The notes: a model not told the origin generated them from the letters alone. Counted from the first letter of the stretch, positions 15,734-27,982 are shown. The stretch is DNA of 64,000 nucleotides from CAIYYX01 sp035530135 (GCA_035530135.1 DATKVJ010000061.1:48808-112807), one strand, 5' to 3'. Translations and numbers: made by a program.

Positions 15734-17242
15734 ATGTCATCCGAGATCCGCTCAGTACTCTACGTCCGTCTGCCCTGCTGGAAAATCTATCCCGGCGGCG
15801 TGATCTACGTCGCCGACTATATCCACAAGCAGCGACCGGGCATCGCCCAGCACCTGCTCGACCTGGCCCTGGTGCCGCCCGCCCGCCGCAGGCGCGTCTT
15901 GAAGCAGCGCCTGGTCGCGATGCAGCCGGACGTGGTGGCCTTTTCCTGGCGCAACATGCAGTCCTTCGGCCCGCATCCCGAAGACGACGCGCTCGACGTG
16001 GTGATGAACTACGACCATTCGCGCAGCTTGTGGCGGCGCCTCCGGGCGGTCGGCGATTCGCTGCGGATCATCTCCGACTACGTCCTCAGCCGGCTCAGGA
16101 ATTTCGGCTACATGAAACTGGTGCGGCGGCAGTTGCCGAACGCGCGCATCGTGGTGGGCGGCACCGCGGTCTCGATCTTCGGCAAGTACGTGGCGGCAAA
16201 ATGTCCCAGCGACACGGTGGTGGTGATCGGCGAGGGCGAGGACGCGATGCTGTCCATCGTCGACGGTTACGCGGCGCCGGTCGGGGAAACCTTCTACAAG
16301 GACCGCTCGGGGCGCATCAGCCACCGCTCCCGGAGCGAGACCTTCGATCTGCGCCGGCTGACCGCCGTCGATTTCGCCTACGTCGAATCGATCTTTCCCG
16401 ACTTCGGCAGCTACCTCGACGGCGACGTCGGCGTCCATACCAAGCGCGGCTGCCCCTTCCAGTGCCACTTCTGCCTCTACAACAAGATCGAGGGCGACCA
16501 CCAGCGCTACCGCGAGCCCGCGGAAATCGCCAAGGAAGTCGAGCTCCTGAACAAGCGCTACGGCGTCGGGCACATCTGGTTCACCGACGCGCAATTCTGC
16601 TCGACCAAGCGGAGCACCGAGCACGTCGAGAAGGTGCTGGACGAGCTCTTGGCGAGGAAGACCGCCGTCAGCTGGTCGGGCTACCTGCGCTTGAACCATC
16701 TGACCCCGGAGATCGCCAGGAAGATGCTGGCGAGCGGCATGTCCAGCGTGGACCTGTCCTTCACCGGCTCGCAGGAGATGATCGACTCGCTCACCCTGGG
16801 CTATTCGCTGGAGCAGCAGATGGAGGCCTTCCGCATGCTCAAGGCGAACGGCCACAGCCATCAGCAGGTGAAGCTGTACATCCCCCTCAATGCGCCGGGC
16901 GAGACCGTGGCGACGCTGAAGCAGACCATAGACAAGATCAAGGAGCTGTACGCCCTGTTCGGCCGGGACCGCGTGCTGCCCTTCATCTTTTTCATCGGCG
17001 TCCAGCCGGGCACGCCGGTGGAGCGTCTGCTGATCGAACGGGGTTATCTCAAGCCGGACTACAACCCGCTCACCCTCAATCCCTTCGTCATCAAGAAGCT
17101 GCTCTACAATCCCAAGCCGCTGGGCCGGCTGATCGGCCGGGCCTACCTCGAGGCGGCCGGGGCGATCGACGCCGAGAGCGAGTACATCGGCCGCGCGACC
17201 ATCGACATCATCGAGCGGGAGCTGGGGGGCGCCGCCGCCTGA
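15734..17242 (+). CDS. Radical SAM protein with N-terminal B12-binding-like domain
   Basis: A 502-residue protein of the BchE-like radical SAM class. Residues about 1-180 form a Rossmann-like cobalamin-type domain (GGVIYVADYI, PDVVAFSW, ARIVVGGTAVSI) without an obvious DxHxxG motif. The radical SAM core follows with the cluster motif RGCPFQCHFCLYNK (CxxxCxxC near residue 240) and a TIM-barrel pattern up to about 430. The C-terminus (RAYLEAAGAIDAES) is extra. It sits 36 bp after feoB and may be cotranscribed with it. The substrate is unknown; candidates are methylation, cyclisation or thioether chemistry. Confidence 0.75.
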   Translation: MSSEIRSVLYVRLPCWKIYPGGVIYVADYIHKQRPGIAQHLLDLALVPPARRRRVLKQRLVAMQPDVVAFSWRNMQSFGPHPEDDALDVVMNYDHSRSLWRRLRAVGDSLRIISDYVLSRLRNFGYMKLVRRQLPNARIVVGGTAVSIFGKYVAAKCPSDTVVVIGEGEDAMLSIVDGYAAPVGETFYKDRSGRISHRSRSETFDLRRLTAVDFAYVESIFPDFGSYLDGDVGVHTKRGCPFQCHFCLYNKIEGDHQRYREPAEIAKEVELLNKRYGVGHIWFTDAQFCSTKRSTEHVEKVLDELLARKTAVSWSGYLRLNHLTPEIARKMLASGMSSVDLSFTGSQEMIDSLTLGYSLEQQMEAFRMLKANGHSHQQVKLYIPLNAPGETVATLKQTIDKIKELYALFGRDRVLPFIFFIGVQPGTPVERLLIERGYLKPDYNPLTLNPFVIKKLLYNPKPLGRLIGRAYLEAAGAIDAESEYIGRATIDIIERELGGAAA

Positions 17243-17251
17243 GGGCGCCCG

Positions 17252-19561
<2,310 letters not shown>

Positions 19562-19649
19562 CGAGACTCCTTGTTCGGTGGCGGGCGGCCAACGGGTTGC
19601 GACGCGGAAAGTTCAGCCATCGGATTCTATCTGTCGTTGGCGACGGCGC

Positions 19650-20377
<728 letters not shown>

Positions 20378-20381
<4 letters not shown>

Positions 20382-22156
20382 GCGGGACTCCCGAGATAGG
20401 CCGCCTGCACCCGCGGGTCGGCGCGCACTTCGGCGGGCAGGCCTTCGACCAGCTTGGTGCCGAAGTTCATCACCACCAGGCGATCGACCAGCCCCATCAC
20501 GAATTCCATGTCGTGTTCGACGATCATTATCGTCATGCCCTCCGCGCGCAGCCGGCGCAGCAGTTCGACCAGACCCCGCTTCTCCTGGCGCCGCAGTCCG
20601 GCCGCCGGCTCGTCGAGCACCAGCAGAACCGGATCGGCGGCCAGTGCGCGGGCGATCTCCAGGATGCGCTGCGTGCCCAGCGGCAGGCTGCCGGCCGGCT
20701 CATGGGCGCGCCCGGCGAGACCGATGCGTTCGAGCTGGGTCCACGCCGCATCCAGGATCCTTTCCTCGTCGCCGCGGTCGAGCCGCAGCCCTGCCGCCAG
20801 GAGACCGCAACTGCTGCGCGCGTGGGCGCCGAGCGCGACGTTGTCGAGCAGGCTCATGTTGGGCCGCAGCTTGACGTGCTGGAAGGTGCGCGCCATGCCC
20901 AGCCGGGCGATCTTTCGCTGCGGCGCGCCGCTGATGTCCTGGCCGAGGAAGCGCACGCGGCCGGCGCTCATCGGCAGCGCTCCGGTGACCAGGTTGAACA
21001 TCGTCGTCTTGCCGGCACCGTTGGGGCCGATCAAGCCGACGATCTCGCCGGCTCCGACGGCGAAGCTGACGTCGCTCACCGCGACCAGTCCGCCGAAGCG
21101 CTTCACCGCGCCGTCCACCGCCAGCAGCGGCGCCCCCGGCTCCGGCAGGCTGCGCCTTGGCAGCGGCGTCACGGTCGGCCGGGCGGGCAGCGCCGGGCTG
21201 CCTCGGCGGCCGCGGACCCTGCGGCTCAGGAAGCCCATCAGGCCGCCGCGCGCGTACTGCAGCAGCAGGATGAACAGCGCCGCGAAGGCGATGCTCTCGA
21301 GCTGGCCGCCGCGTTGAGACAGCAGTGGCAGCACGTCCTGCAACGCGTTCTTGACCACCAGCACCAAGGCGGCGCCGACCAGCGCCCCGGACAACTGGCC
21401 GAGTCCGCCGGCCACCGCCATCAGCAGGTACTCGATGCTGGCGCGCAGGTCGAAGGGCGAAGGGCTGACGAAGCGGTCGACGTGGGCGTAGAGCCAGCCG
21501 GCGATGCCGGCGAACAGCGCGGCGGTGACGAACAGCGACAGCCGCACCCGGTAGGCGTCGGCACCGACGCTGGCGAGCAGCGTTGCGCCGCCGCGCAGCG
21601 CGCGGATCGCGCGCCCCGGCCGGGAGTGCAGCAGGTTGTGGCTGAACCAGCAGGCCAGGCCGACGATCGGCCAGATCAGGTAGTACGCCGCCCGCGGCGT
21701 CACCAGCGACCAAGGCCCGAACTGTAGCGGCGGAATGTTCGAGATGCCGGTGTGCTGTCCGAGCGCGTCCAGGTTGCCGAACAGCAGCGGCAGAGACAAG
21801 CCCCAGGCGATGGTGCTGAGCGGCAGGAAGTGGCCGCCCAGACGCAGCGTCAGCGTGCCGATCAGCCACGCGGCGAGCCCGGTCAGGAGCAGCGCGAAGG
21901 GCAGGCCGAGCCAGGGCGAGGCGCCGTGCGCGGTGGACAGCCAGGCGCTGGCGTAGGCGGCGATGCCGACGAAGGCCGCCTGGCCGAACGAGGTGGCGCC
22001 GCCGATGCCGGTGAGCAGCACCAGGCCGAGCGCGACCAGCGCGCCGATGCCGATGTCGTCGAGCAGGCCGACCGCGAAGCTGCCGAATACCAGCGGCGCC
22101 AGCGCGATCATCGCGACAACGGCGATCAGCAATCGCCTCGAGACGCGCTCAGCCAT
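20378..22156 (-). CDS. LivM-LivG fusion: ABC permease joined to ATPase
   Basis: A 592-residue fusion. Residues 1-310 are the LivM permease with about 8-10 membrane segments (VALGLVLLTGIGGATSFGQAAFVG). After a Pro-rich linker (about 310-335), residues 340-592 are the LivG ATPase with Walker A GLIGPNGAGKTT (near 372), the degenerate signature LPLGTQRILEIARAL and Walker B LLVLDEPAAGLRRQE. LivM and LivG are usually separate genes; the fusion is seen in some proteobacterial aromatic-acid importers. It overlaps livH by 8 bp and livF by 4 bp. Confidence 0.9.
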
Positions 22157-23204
22157 CGATTTCCTCTTCTTCCTCCTCGACCCGCGTGACCAGCAGCGAA
22201 CGCAGCAGCAGCACCGGGATCAGCATGCCGAACACGATCACGTCCTTCAGCGCGCCGCTCCAGAACGACGCGAAGCTCTCGACCAGGCCGACCGCGAGCG
22301 CGCCCGCCGCGGTCAGCGGATAGCTGTTCAAGCCGCCGATGATCGCGGCGACGAAGGCCTTCAGGCCGATGATGAAGCCCGAGTCGTAGTACATCGTGGT
22401 CACCGGCGCGACCAGTACGCCGATCAGGCCGGCCAGCAGCGAGGCGCCGCCGTAGGCGAGCGCCGCGGTGCGCGCCGGGCGGATGCCGACCAGCCGCGCG
22501 CCGACGCGGTTGATCGCGGTCGCGCGCAGCGCCTTGCCGTGGCGCGTGTGCTCGAACAGCAGATAGAACAGGCCCGAGAGCACGATCGCCGAGACGATCA
22601 TCAAGAGCACCTGGGCGCTGACCGGGAAGCCGCCCGGCAGCGTCAGCGCGCCGCCGACCAGCGGGCTGGTGCGGAAGCCCTCCGGCCCGAAAAACAGCAG
22701 GCCCAGGCCCGAGAGCAGGAAGTGCAGCGCCAGCGAGGCGATCAGCAGCACCAGCACCGAGGCATCGGCGATCGGCTGCAGCGCGAGGCGCGCGATCAAG
22801 GGCGCGATCGGCACGACCAGGGCGATCGCCGCGATGACGGTCACGGCCGCCGGCAGCGCGCGGCCGGCGACCGCCCAGGCGGCGAGGCAGGGCAGCGCCG
22901 GCAGCAGTCCCCAGACCAGGAGCGCGCGCGGCATGCGCGCGAACTCGCGCCGTCGGGCCAGACGCCACAGTTCGGCGGCGAGCGCCAGCGCGGCGAGCGT
23001 CAGCACCAGGCCGATGGTCGGCGGCGTGCGCCCGGTCTCGAGGGCGGCCAGCGTCAGCGCGGCGAACGCGGCGATGTCGCCGAAGGGCACGAACACCACC
23101 CGGGTGACCGAAAAGACCAGCACCAGGCCGAGTCCGGCCAGCAGGTACACCGCGCCGTTGGCCAGCCCGTCGGCCGACAGGATCAGCGCCACCTCCCAGT
23201 TCAT
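22149..23204 (-). CDS. livH: Branched-chain-type ABC permease LivH
   Basis: A 351-residue inner-membrane permease, longer than the usual 290-310 because of extra hydrophobic segments in the first half (residues about 60-140). The C-terminal half carries the conserved ATPase-contact region (AINRVGARLVGIRPARTAALAYGGASLLAGLIGVL region). It pairs with the LivM half of the next gene. It is separated from livK upstream by 212 bp that contain a hairpin. Confidence 0.9.
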   Translation of the reverse strand: MNWEVALILSADGLANGAVYLLAGLGLVLVFSVTRVVFVPFGDIAAFAALTLAALETGRTPPTIGLVLTLAALALAAELWRLARRREFARMPRALLVWGLLPALPCLAAWAVAGRALPAAVTVIAAIALVVPIAPLIARLALQPIADASVLVLLIASLALHFLLSGLGLLFFGPEGFRTSPLVGGALTLPGGFPVSAQVLLMIVSAIVLSGLFYLLFEHTRHGKALRATAINRVGARLVGIRPARTAALAYGGASLLAGLIGVLVAPVTTMYYDSGFIIGLKAFVAAIIGGLNSYPLTAAGALAVGLVESFASFWSGALKDVIVFGMLIPVLLLRSLLVTRVEEEEEEIDG

Positions 23205-23416
23205 TCAATCCTTTCTGAACAGATTCGTTCGGAGCGCCGGCTCCCGGGGATTTACAAGGGGGCAAGCCCCCTTGTTCCCATACGGGGGATAAACCAGGGG
23301 AGGGTCTCCCTTTATGCCCGAGAGGGTACCGGTTCGTGCTCTCCCATTTTTCCGGCTACCGAAGAGATGAGCGTGTTTATCTTCGGCGCCGGCCGCGGGG
23401 ACTCAGGCGTCGATGA
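23205..23416 (-). other. livK-livH intercistronic gap with hairpin
   Basis: A 212-bp gap inside the operon. Bases 23254-23275 form a perfect 9-bp stem (ACAAGGGGG and CCCCCTTGT) with a 4-base loop. A structure here would protect or partly terminate the livK message and give more binding protein than permease, as in other ABC operons. I see no gene in the gap. Confidence 0.5.
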
Positions 23417-24571
23417 TTACGGCGCCAGCTTCCACTTGCCGTGGTCGAGCTTGACGATCACCCGCGCCCGGCGGTCGTCGCCATAGACGTCGCCCGGCTT
23501 GAAGTTGTAGACGCCGTGCGTGCCGACCACCTCCTTGGTGTTCACGATCGCGTCGCGCAGCGCGGTGCGGAACGCCGGCGTGCCGGGTTGGGCGTGGGAC
23601 GCGGCCAGCGCCCGCTTGGCGGCATCGGCGAAGACCAGCCAGCCGTCGAACGAATAGGCGGAGAAGGCGTCGGTCGATGGCGCGTGATTGACCTGCTGGT
23701 ACACCTTGCGGAAGGTGAGCGCGATCTGCTTGGTCGGATAGTTGGCCGGCAACTGCTCGGCGACGATCACCGGCCCGGTCGGCATCAAGGCACCGTCGGC
23801 CGAAGCGCCGGCGACCCGGATGAAGTCCGGGTTGATCAGGCCGTGCTGGCCGTAGAGGCCGCCCTTGTAGCCCAAGTCGGCGAGCGCCAGGAAGGGCAGC
23901 GCGCCGGGGGTGCCGGCGCCGCCGGTCATCACCGCATCGGGATGCTGCGCGACGATTTTCAGCGCCTGTCCGGTCACCGACTGGTCGGTACGGGCATAGC
24001 GCTCGTTGCTGACCACCTTGATGCCGGCCGCCGGCGCCGCCTTCATCAGCGCGTTATAGACCAGGTCGCCCCAGGCGTCGGAGAAGCCGATGTAGCCGAC
24101 CGTCTTGACGCCGTTGCGCTTCATCCGCTCGACCACCGCATCGACCATCAACTGCGTCGGCTGGGCGACGGTGACCACCCACGGGTTGTCGGTGGGGGAG
24201 ATCGGCGCCAGGCCGATCATCGGCGTCTGGTCTTCCTTGGCGACCTGCGCCATGGCCATGGTCGAGGGCACGCCCGAGGTGCCCATCAGCACGTCGACCT
24301 TGTCCTCCTCGATCAGCTTGCGCGCGTTGCGGCCGGCCGTGGTCGGGTCGGAGCCGTCGTCTAAGACGATCAGCTGCACCTTGCGGCCGGCGACCACGGG
24401 CAGGTAGGCGAGCGCCGCCTGCATGCCCTTGGAATAGGGAATGCCGAGCGAGGAATTGGGTCCGGACAGCGACACGCTCAAGCCGACCTTCAGGTCGGCC
24501 CCCAGCGCGCCGGCGGCCAGCGTCGCGGCGCCGACGGCGAACGCCGCGCAGCGGATCAGTCTCTTCTTCAT
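23417..24571 (-). CDS. livK: ABC transporter periplasmic binding protein, LivK type
   Basis: A 384-residue periplasmic receptor. The ATG at 24571 is chosen because GGAG lies 7 bases upstream and it opens a signal peptide (MKKRLIRCAAFAVGAATLAAGALGA region); the frame extends 32 codons further up without such features. The mature part (LKVGLSVSLSGPNSSLGIPY, IVLDDGSDPTTAGRNARKLIEEDKVD) is the type I leucine/amide-binding fold used for many aromatic acids. A second LivK-like gene lies at 43868-45013 and may feed the same permease. Confidence 0.92.
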   Translation of the reverse strand: MKKRLIRCAAFAVGAATLAAGALGADLKVGLSVSLSGPNSSLGIPYSKGMQAALAYLPVVAGRKVQLIVLDDGSDPTTAGRNARKLIEEDKVDVLMGTSGVPSTMAMAQVAKEDQTPMIGLAPISPTDNPWVVTVAQPTQLMVDAVVERMKRNGVKTVGYIGFSDAWGDLVYNALMKAAPAAGIKVVSNERYARTDQSVTGQALKIVAQHPDAVMTGGAGTPGALPFLALADLGYKGGLYGQHGLINPDFIRVAGASADGALMPTGPVIVAEQLPANYPTKQIALTFRKVYQQVNHAPSTDAFSAYSFDGWLVFADAAKRALAASHAQPGTPAFRTALRDAIVNTKEVVGTHGVYNFKPGDVYGDDRRARVIVKLDHGKWKLAP

Positions 24572-24674
24572 CTTCGTCTCCTTTTTGATGGATGGGTCGT
24601 CACGGAATGTCGCACGGCGTGGCTGGCCAGCATCCGCCAGGTCGCCGATCATGTTGGTTGGGCTCATGTTCCGT

Positions 24675-25061
24675 TCAGTGCTGCGGGAAGCTCAGTCCCA
24701 GGTCTTCGACGAAATCCGCCAGGCCGGCTTCCTCGAGTTGCCTCAGCGTCTTCAGCATATACGGATGCAGTTCGCCCCGGCGCACCAGCGTTCGCACCGC
24801 AGCCCAGCCTTGCGCCTGCAGGATTGGCACCGCTTCGTCGCCGAGCACCAGCAGCACCGCCACGTCGGCGTCCGCGTCGCCGAGATAAGCGCGGGCGCTG
24901 GCCCCGCCGCCCTGGAGCACCAGCAGCCGGCCGTTGCGCGCGCTGAAATCTTCGCGGCGCAGCAAGCCGATGGCGCCGCTCGGAGCGGGAGCCGATTCCC
25001 CATCCAGCATCCGTTGCCAGAGAGCGCAGTCGAGAAACGGGTCTGCGAGCAGCGTGTTCAT
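24675..25061 (-). CDS. Unknown 128-aa protein heading the liv-monooxygenase operon
   Basis: A soluble, acidic 128-residue protein (MNTLLADPFLDCALWQRMLDG... ending GLSFPQH) without signal peptide or membrane segment. I do not recognise the family. The middle (ARAYLGDADADVAVLLVLGDEAVPIL) reads as a beta-alpha fold and the end as helical. It is the first gene of the leftward operon, 103 bp before livK and 82 bp from the operator at 25143-25163, so it belongs to the same regulon. Its place suggests an accessory or sensory role in aminobenzoyl-CoA metabolism, but nothing in the sequence proves it. Confidence 0.6.
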   Translation of the reverse strand: MNTLLADPFLDCALWQRMLDGESAPAPSGAIGLLRREDFSARNGRLLVLQGGGASARAYLGDADADVAVLLVLGDEAVPILQAQGWAAVRTLVRRGELHPYMLKTLRQLEEAGLADFVEDLGLSFPQH

Positions 25062-25127
25062 GTCGATGTGCCTTCACCCCGGAAGCGGCGCTCGAGCGCG
25101 GTTGGTGCGGCGGTGCCCGCCGCACCT

Positions 25128-25190
25128 AATGTATACATTGAACGAATGTATGCAGTATACTCTACCGCATATACTCTACTACATATACCA
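25128..25190. promoter_or_regulatory. Divergent promoter/operator region with GntR-type sites
   Basis: An AT-rich island in GC-rich DNA between the divergent operons. It holds the perfect palindrome AATGTATACATT (25128-25139), then GAATGTATGCAGTATACTCT (25144-25163), then a repeat of ATACTCTAC (25157-25165 and 25171-25179). A 21-bp stretch (25143-25163) recurs inverted and identical at 55987-56007, and a variant precedes the GntR gene. These are probably binding sites of the GntR regulator encoded at 25738. Confidence 0.75.
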
Positions 25191-25241
25191 CCGAACAAAA
25201 AATCGCGACGCCGCATCGCGTCTAAACAGGAGGAGCTAGGC

Positions 25242-25655
25242 ATGGAATTTTTGCAACCGCTCGGCTGGGCGCGCCCCAAGGGCTACTCGAACGGCGTCGC
25301 CGCCGCCGGCCGCATGGTCGTCGTCGCCGGGCAGGTCGGCTGGGACGAGCAGGAGGTGTTCCGCACCGACGATCTGGTCGGCCAGGCGCGCCAGGCGCTC
25401 ACCAACGTCGTCGGCATCCTGGCTCAGGCCGGGGCCAGGCCGACCGACATCGTGCGCATGAACTGGTATCTGGCCGACAAGGAGGAATACAACGCCCGTC
25501 TGGCGGAGATCGGCGAGGCCTACCGCGACATCATCGGCCGGCACTTTCCGGCGATGACCGCGCTGCAGGTGGCCGGCTTCGTCGAGGCGGGCGCCAAGGT
25601 GGAGATCGAGGTGACCGCCATGGTTCCCCCCGATGCGGACCCGGCCCGCGCTTGA
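25242..25655 (+). CDS. RidA/YjgF-family protein (enamine/imine deaminase-like)
   Basis: A 137-residue protein with the RidA pattern (YSNGVAAAGRMVVVAGQVGWD, QARQALTNVVGILAQAGARPTDIVRMNWYLAD, HFPAMTALQVAGFVEAGAKVEIEVTAMV regions). RidA proteins form trimers and hydrolyse reactive enamines or imines; relatives act as deaminases in aromatic pathways. AGGAGGAG precedes the ATG by 9 bases. It is the first gene of the rightward operon, opposite the monooxygenase operon. The product of 2-aminobenzoyl-CoA monooxygenase/reductase is itself an enamine, so deamination of that product is an attractive role (inference). I could not confirm the Arg usually seen in active RidA members (R105 in E. coli), since this region reads FVEAGAKVEIE. 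Confidence 0.85.
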   Translation: MEFLQPLGWARPKGYSNGVAAAGRMVVVAGQVGWDEQEVFRTDDLVGQARQALTNVVGILAQAGARPTDIVRMNWYLADKEEYNARLAEIGEAYRDIIGRHFPAMTALQVAGFVEAGAKVEIEVTAMVPPDADPARA

Positions 25656-25680
25656 CCGTGCACTTGACCGTCATGGGACA

Positions 25681-25696
25681 AATGTATACAGTATCC
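25681..25696. promoter_or_regulatory. GntR-type operator before the regulator gene
   Basis: AATGTATACAGTATCC differs at only two positions from the matching part of the sites at 25144 and 55987 (ATGTATGCAGTATAC). It lies 42 bp before the GTG start of the GntR gene, as expected for autoregulation. Confidence 0.65.
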
Positions 25697-25737
25697 ATAA
25701 CCAGCGCAAACCCGTATCACGAACCGGAGAAACGCAC

Positions 25738-26454
25738 GTGGTGCCCACGCTAAAACCCGTCGAACGTCCCCGCGCTCTGAGCGACCAGGTCTATCAGACC
25801 CTGCGGGCGAACGTCCGCAACGGCAAGATTCTGCCGGGCCAGGCGCTGCAGGAGGTGCAACTGGCGGCGCAGCTCGGCGTCTCGCGCACGCCGGTGCGCG
25901 AGGCGCTCACCCGGCTCGCCAGCGACGGCCTGGTGACGGCGGACGGGCGCAGCTTCGTGGTGCCTTCGCTGACCATCGCCGACGTGGACGACATCTACGA
26001 GGTGCGCAGCCTGCTGGAGCCGGAAGCGCTGCGCCGGGTGGCGGCACAGACCGCCAATCCGGTGGTGCGCGCGCCGATCATGAACGCGCTGGAGGCGAGC
26101 GTCGCGGCGCACAAGGCGGGCGACAACGAGGCGTTCATGGACGCCAACGCGCGTTTCCGCTCGGCCTGGCTGGCCCTGGTGCCCAACCCCCGCCTGGTGC
26201 ATGCGGTCGAGCTGTACGCCGACCACGTGCAGCACCTGCGGACGCTGACCCTGGGCAGCGCCAAGGTGCGCAACGTCGTGCTCGGCGGACTGAAGCGCAT
26301 CGCCAAGGTGCTCGCCGCCGGCGACGGCGACGCCGCGGCGCTGGCGATGCAGGACCATCTGCGGGAAGCCAAGCACGCCTTCGTCGTCGCCATCGGTCTC
26401 GACGGCCAGGCGGCGCAGAGCGCAAAACAACCGAAGCGGGCCGGAGCGGAATGA
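25738..26454 (+). CDS. GntR-family regulator (FCD subfamily) of the aminobenzoyl/indoleacetate genes
   Basis: A 238-residue repressor-type protein. GTG at 25738 (or 25741) is taken as start, with GGAG upstream; an open extension to 25633 would overlap the RidA gene and the operator. Residues about 10-75 are the winged helix (SDQVYQTLRANVRNGKILPGQ, LGVSRTPVREALTRLASDG). Residues 85-220 are the helical FCD ligand domain. A GntR regulator is also part of the indoleacetate-induced cluster described in Azoarcus evansii. The three related palindromic sites in this window are its likely targets; a CoA thioester or aromatic acid may be the effector. Confidence 0.88.
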   Translation: MVPTLKPVERPRALSDQVYQTLRANVRNGKILPGQALQEVQLAAQLGVSRTPVREALTRLASDGLVTADGRSFVVPSLTIADVDDIYEVRSLLEPEALRRVAAQTANPVVRAPIMNALEASVAAHKAGDNEAFMDANARFRSAWLALVPNPRLVHAVELYADHVQHLRTLTLGSAKVRNVVLGGLKRIAKVLAAGDGDAAALAMQDHLREAKHAFVVAIGLDGQAAQSAKQPKRAGAE

Positions 26455-26511
26455 GCGGCCGAGGTCTCGCCGGCGTCGTCTGAACGCCGTTCGAATTCTG
26501 GGAGCAGGGCA

Positions 26512-27717
26512 ATGAGCTACAAGGCAGAAATCCCCTACGGCGCTTACTGGAGCACGCCTTTTGCGCGCTGGCAGGGCAGCTTCGCGCACCTCCACAGCGT
26601 CGAGTTCGCCGCGCACGTGGCGCGCCAGGAGCTGGCCAAACGCAGAATCGACCCGAGGATCTTCGACTACGGTGCGCTCGGAATCTCGGTGCCGCAGAAC
26701 CACGCCTTCTACGGCCTGCCCTGGCTGATGGGCATGGCGGGTGCGGCGCAGGCCGGCGGCCCGACGCTGATGCAGGCCTGCGCCACCGGCGTGCGCACCC
26801 TGCTGGCGGCGGCGCAGGAAATCGAGGTGGGCATGGCGATGACCGCGCTCGCCATCAACTGCGACCGCACCTCCAACGGCCCGCACCTGTATTACCCGAA
26901 CCCCAAGGGTCCCGGCGGCACCGGCGTGGCCGAGGACTGGGTGATGGACAACTTCGGCTGCGATCCGCAAGGCGGCCATTCGATGCTCGCGACCGCGGAG
27001 AACGTGGCCAGGGATCACGGCATCACGACCGCCGAGCAGCACCAGGTGGTGCTGCGGCGGGAGGAGCAATACCGGCAGGCGCTGGCGGACGACTCGTCCT
27101 TCCTGCGCCGCTTCATGACCCTGCCCTTCGAGGTGCCCTCGGCGAACTACCAGAAGACGGCCGCGACCCTAGCGGGCGACGAGGGCGTCAGCCAATCGAC
27201 GCCCGAGGGGCTGGCCAAGCTCCGGCCGGTGATGGAGGGCGGCACGGTGAGCTACGGCGGCCAGACGCACCCGGCCGACGGCAACGCCGCCATCGTGGTC
27301 GCCACCCCGGAGGCGGCGCGCGAGCTGTCCGCCAACCCGAAGATCGCGGTGCGCCTGCACGGCTTCGGTCTCGCCCGCGTGGCGCTCGCACGCATGCCGG
27401 AAGCCACGGTGCCGGCGGCAAGGCGAGCGTTGGAGCAGGCCGGCCTGGCGATCGGGCAGATGGCCGCGATCAAGACCCACAACCCCTTCGCCCTGAACGA
27501 CATCTATTTCGCCCGGCAGACCGGCGCCGATCTGATGACCATGAACAATTTCGGCTGCTCGCTGGTCTGGGGCCATCCCCAGGCGCCGATGGGCACCCGC
27601 GCCATCATCGAACTGATCGAGGAGTTGGCGCTGCGCGGCGGCGGCTACGGGCTGTTCACCGGCTGCGCCGCCGGCGACTCGGCGATGGCGGTGGTGCTGG
27701 AAGTGGGCGATGCCTGA
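26512..27717 (+). CDS. Beta-ketothiolase of indoleacetate degradation (2-aminobenzoylacetyl-CoA thiolase)
   Basis: A 401-residue thiolase with the nucleophile in MQACATGV (Cys90), the general-base Cys in FTGCAAGDS (Cys385) and the GHP histidine (His355). The usual NEAFA motif reads HNPFA (near 324), closer to SCP2-type thiolases. A beta-ketothiolase is part of the described indoleacetate cluster and by letter order may be iaaA. It would split 2-aminobenzoylacetyl-CoA with CoA into 2-aminobenzoyl-CoA and acetyl-CoA. It is first in the row of iaa enzymes; a repeat-filled gap of 265 bp separates it from the ligase gene. Confidence 0.85.
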   Translation: MSYKAEIPYGAYWSTPFARWQGSFAHLHSVEFAAHVARQELAKRRIDPRIFDYGALGISVPQNHAFYGLPWLMGMAGAAQAGGPTLMQACATGVRTLLAAAQEIEVGMAMTALAINCDRTSNGPHLYYPNPKGPGGTGVAEDWVMDNFGCDPQGGHSMLATAENVARDHGITTAEQHQVVLRREEQYRQALADDSSFLRRFMTLPFEVPSANYQKTAATLAGDEGVSQSTPEGLAKLRPVMEGGTVSYGGQTHPADGNAAIVVATPEAARELSANPKIAVRLHGFGLARVALARMPEATVPAARRALEQAGLAIGQMAAIKTHNPFALNDIYFARQTGADLMTMNNFGCSLVWGHPQAPMGTRAIIELIEELALRGGGYGLFTGCAAGDSAMAVVLEVGDA

Positions 27718-27757
27718 CGAGTCGCTCTCTCCCGCCGTGACTCTCTCCCAGCAACTC

Positions 27758-27815
27758 CGTCACTGCGAGGCCGTCGGCCGCGGCGGTCTAGATTGCCGCG
27801 CTGCGCTTTCTATGA
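27758..27815. repeat. REP-like palindromic repeat, copy 1
   Basis: About 58 bp with the layout CACTGCGAGGCC, GTCGGCCGCGGC, TAGATTGCCGCG and CTGCGCT, an imperfect palindrome. It is a diverged member of the family of copies 2-4. Confidence 0.65.
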
Positions 27816-27826
27816 ACCCTCCTCTG

Positions 27827-27886
27827 CGTCGTTGCGAGGCCGAAGGCCGTGGCAATCTGGATTGCCACGCTGCGCTCGCGATGACG
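27827..27886. repeat. REP-like palindromic repeat, copy 2
   Basis: About 60 bp: GTTGCGAGGCCGAAGGCCG, TGGCAATCTGGATTGCCA, then CGCTGCGCTCGCGATGACG. It contains the inner dyad TGGCAATC/GATTGCCA. With copy 1 it fills the gap between thiolase and ligase genes, and a trace (CTTGCAATGACGG) follows near 27945. It is noncoding and could form a hairpin in the message. Confidence 0.75.
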
Positions 27887-27982
27887 GGTTTGGTGGTGGG
27901 TTCATGGTCCGTGTGCAGTTTTGGCCATGCCGAAACAGGCGGCTTGCAATGACGGACTTGGATCGGTTCATGGAGTGAGAGC

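Noticed and set aside
27710..27952. An open frame of 80 codons between the thiolase and ligase genes
   Set aside because: It is almost entirely translated from REP-like repeats 1 and 2.
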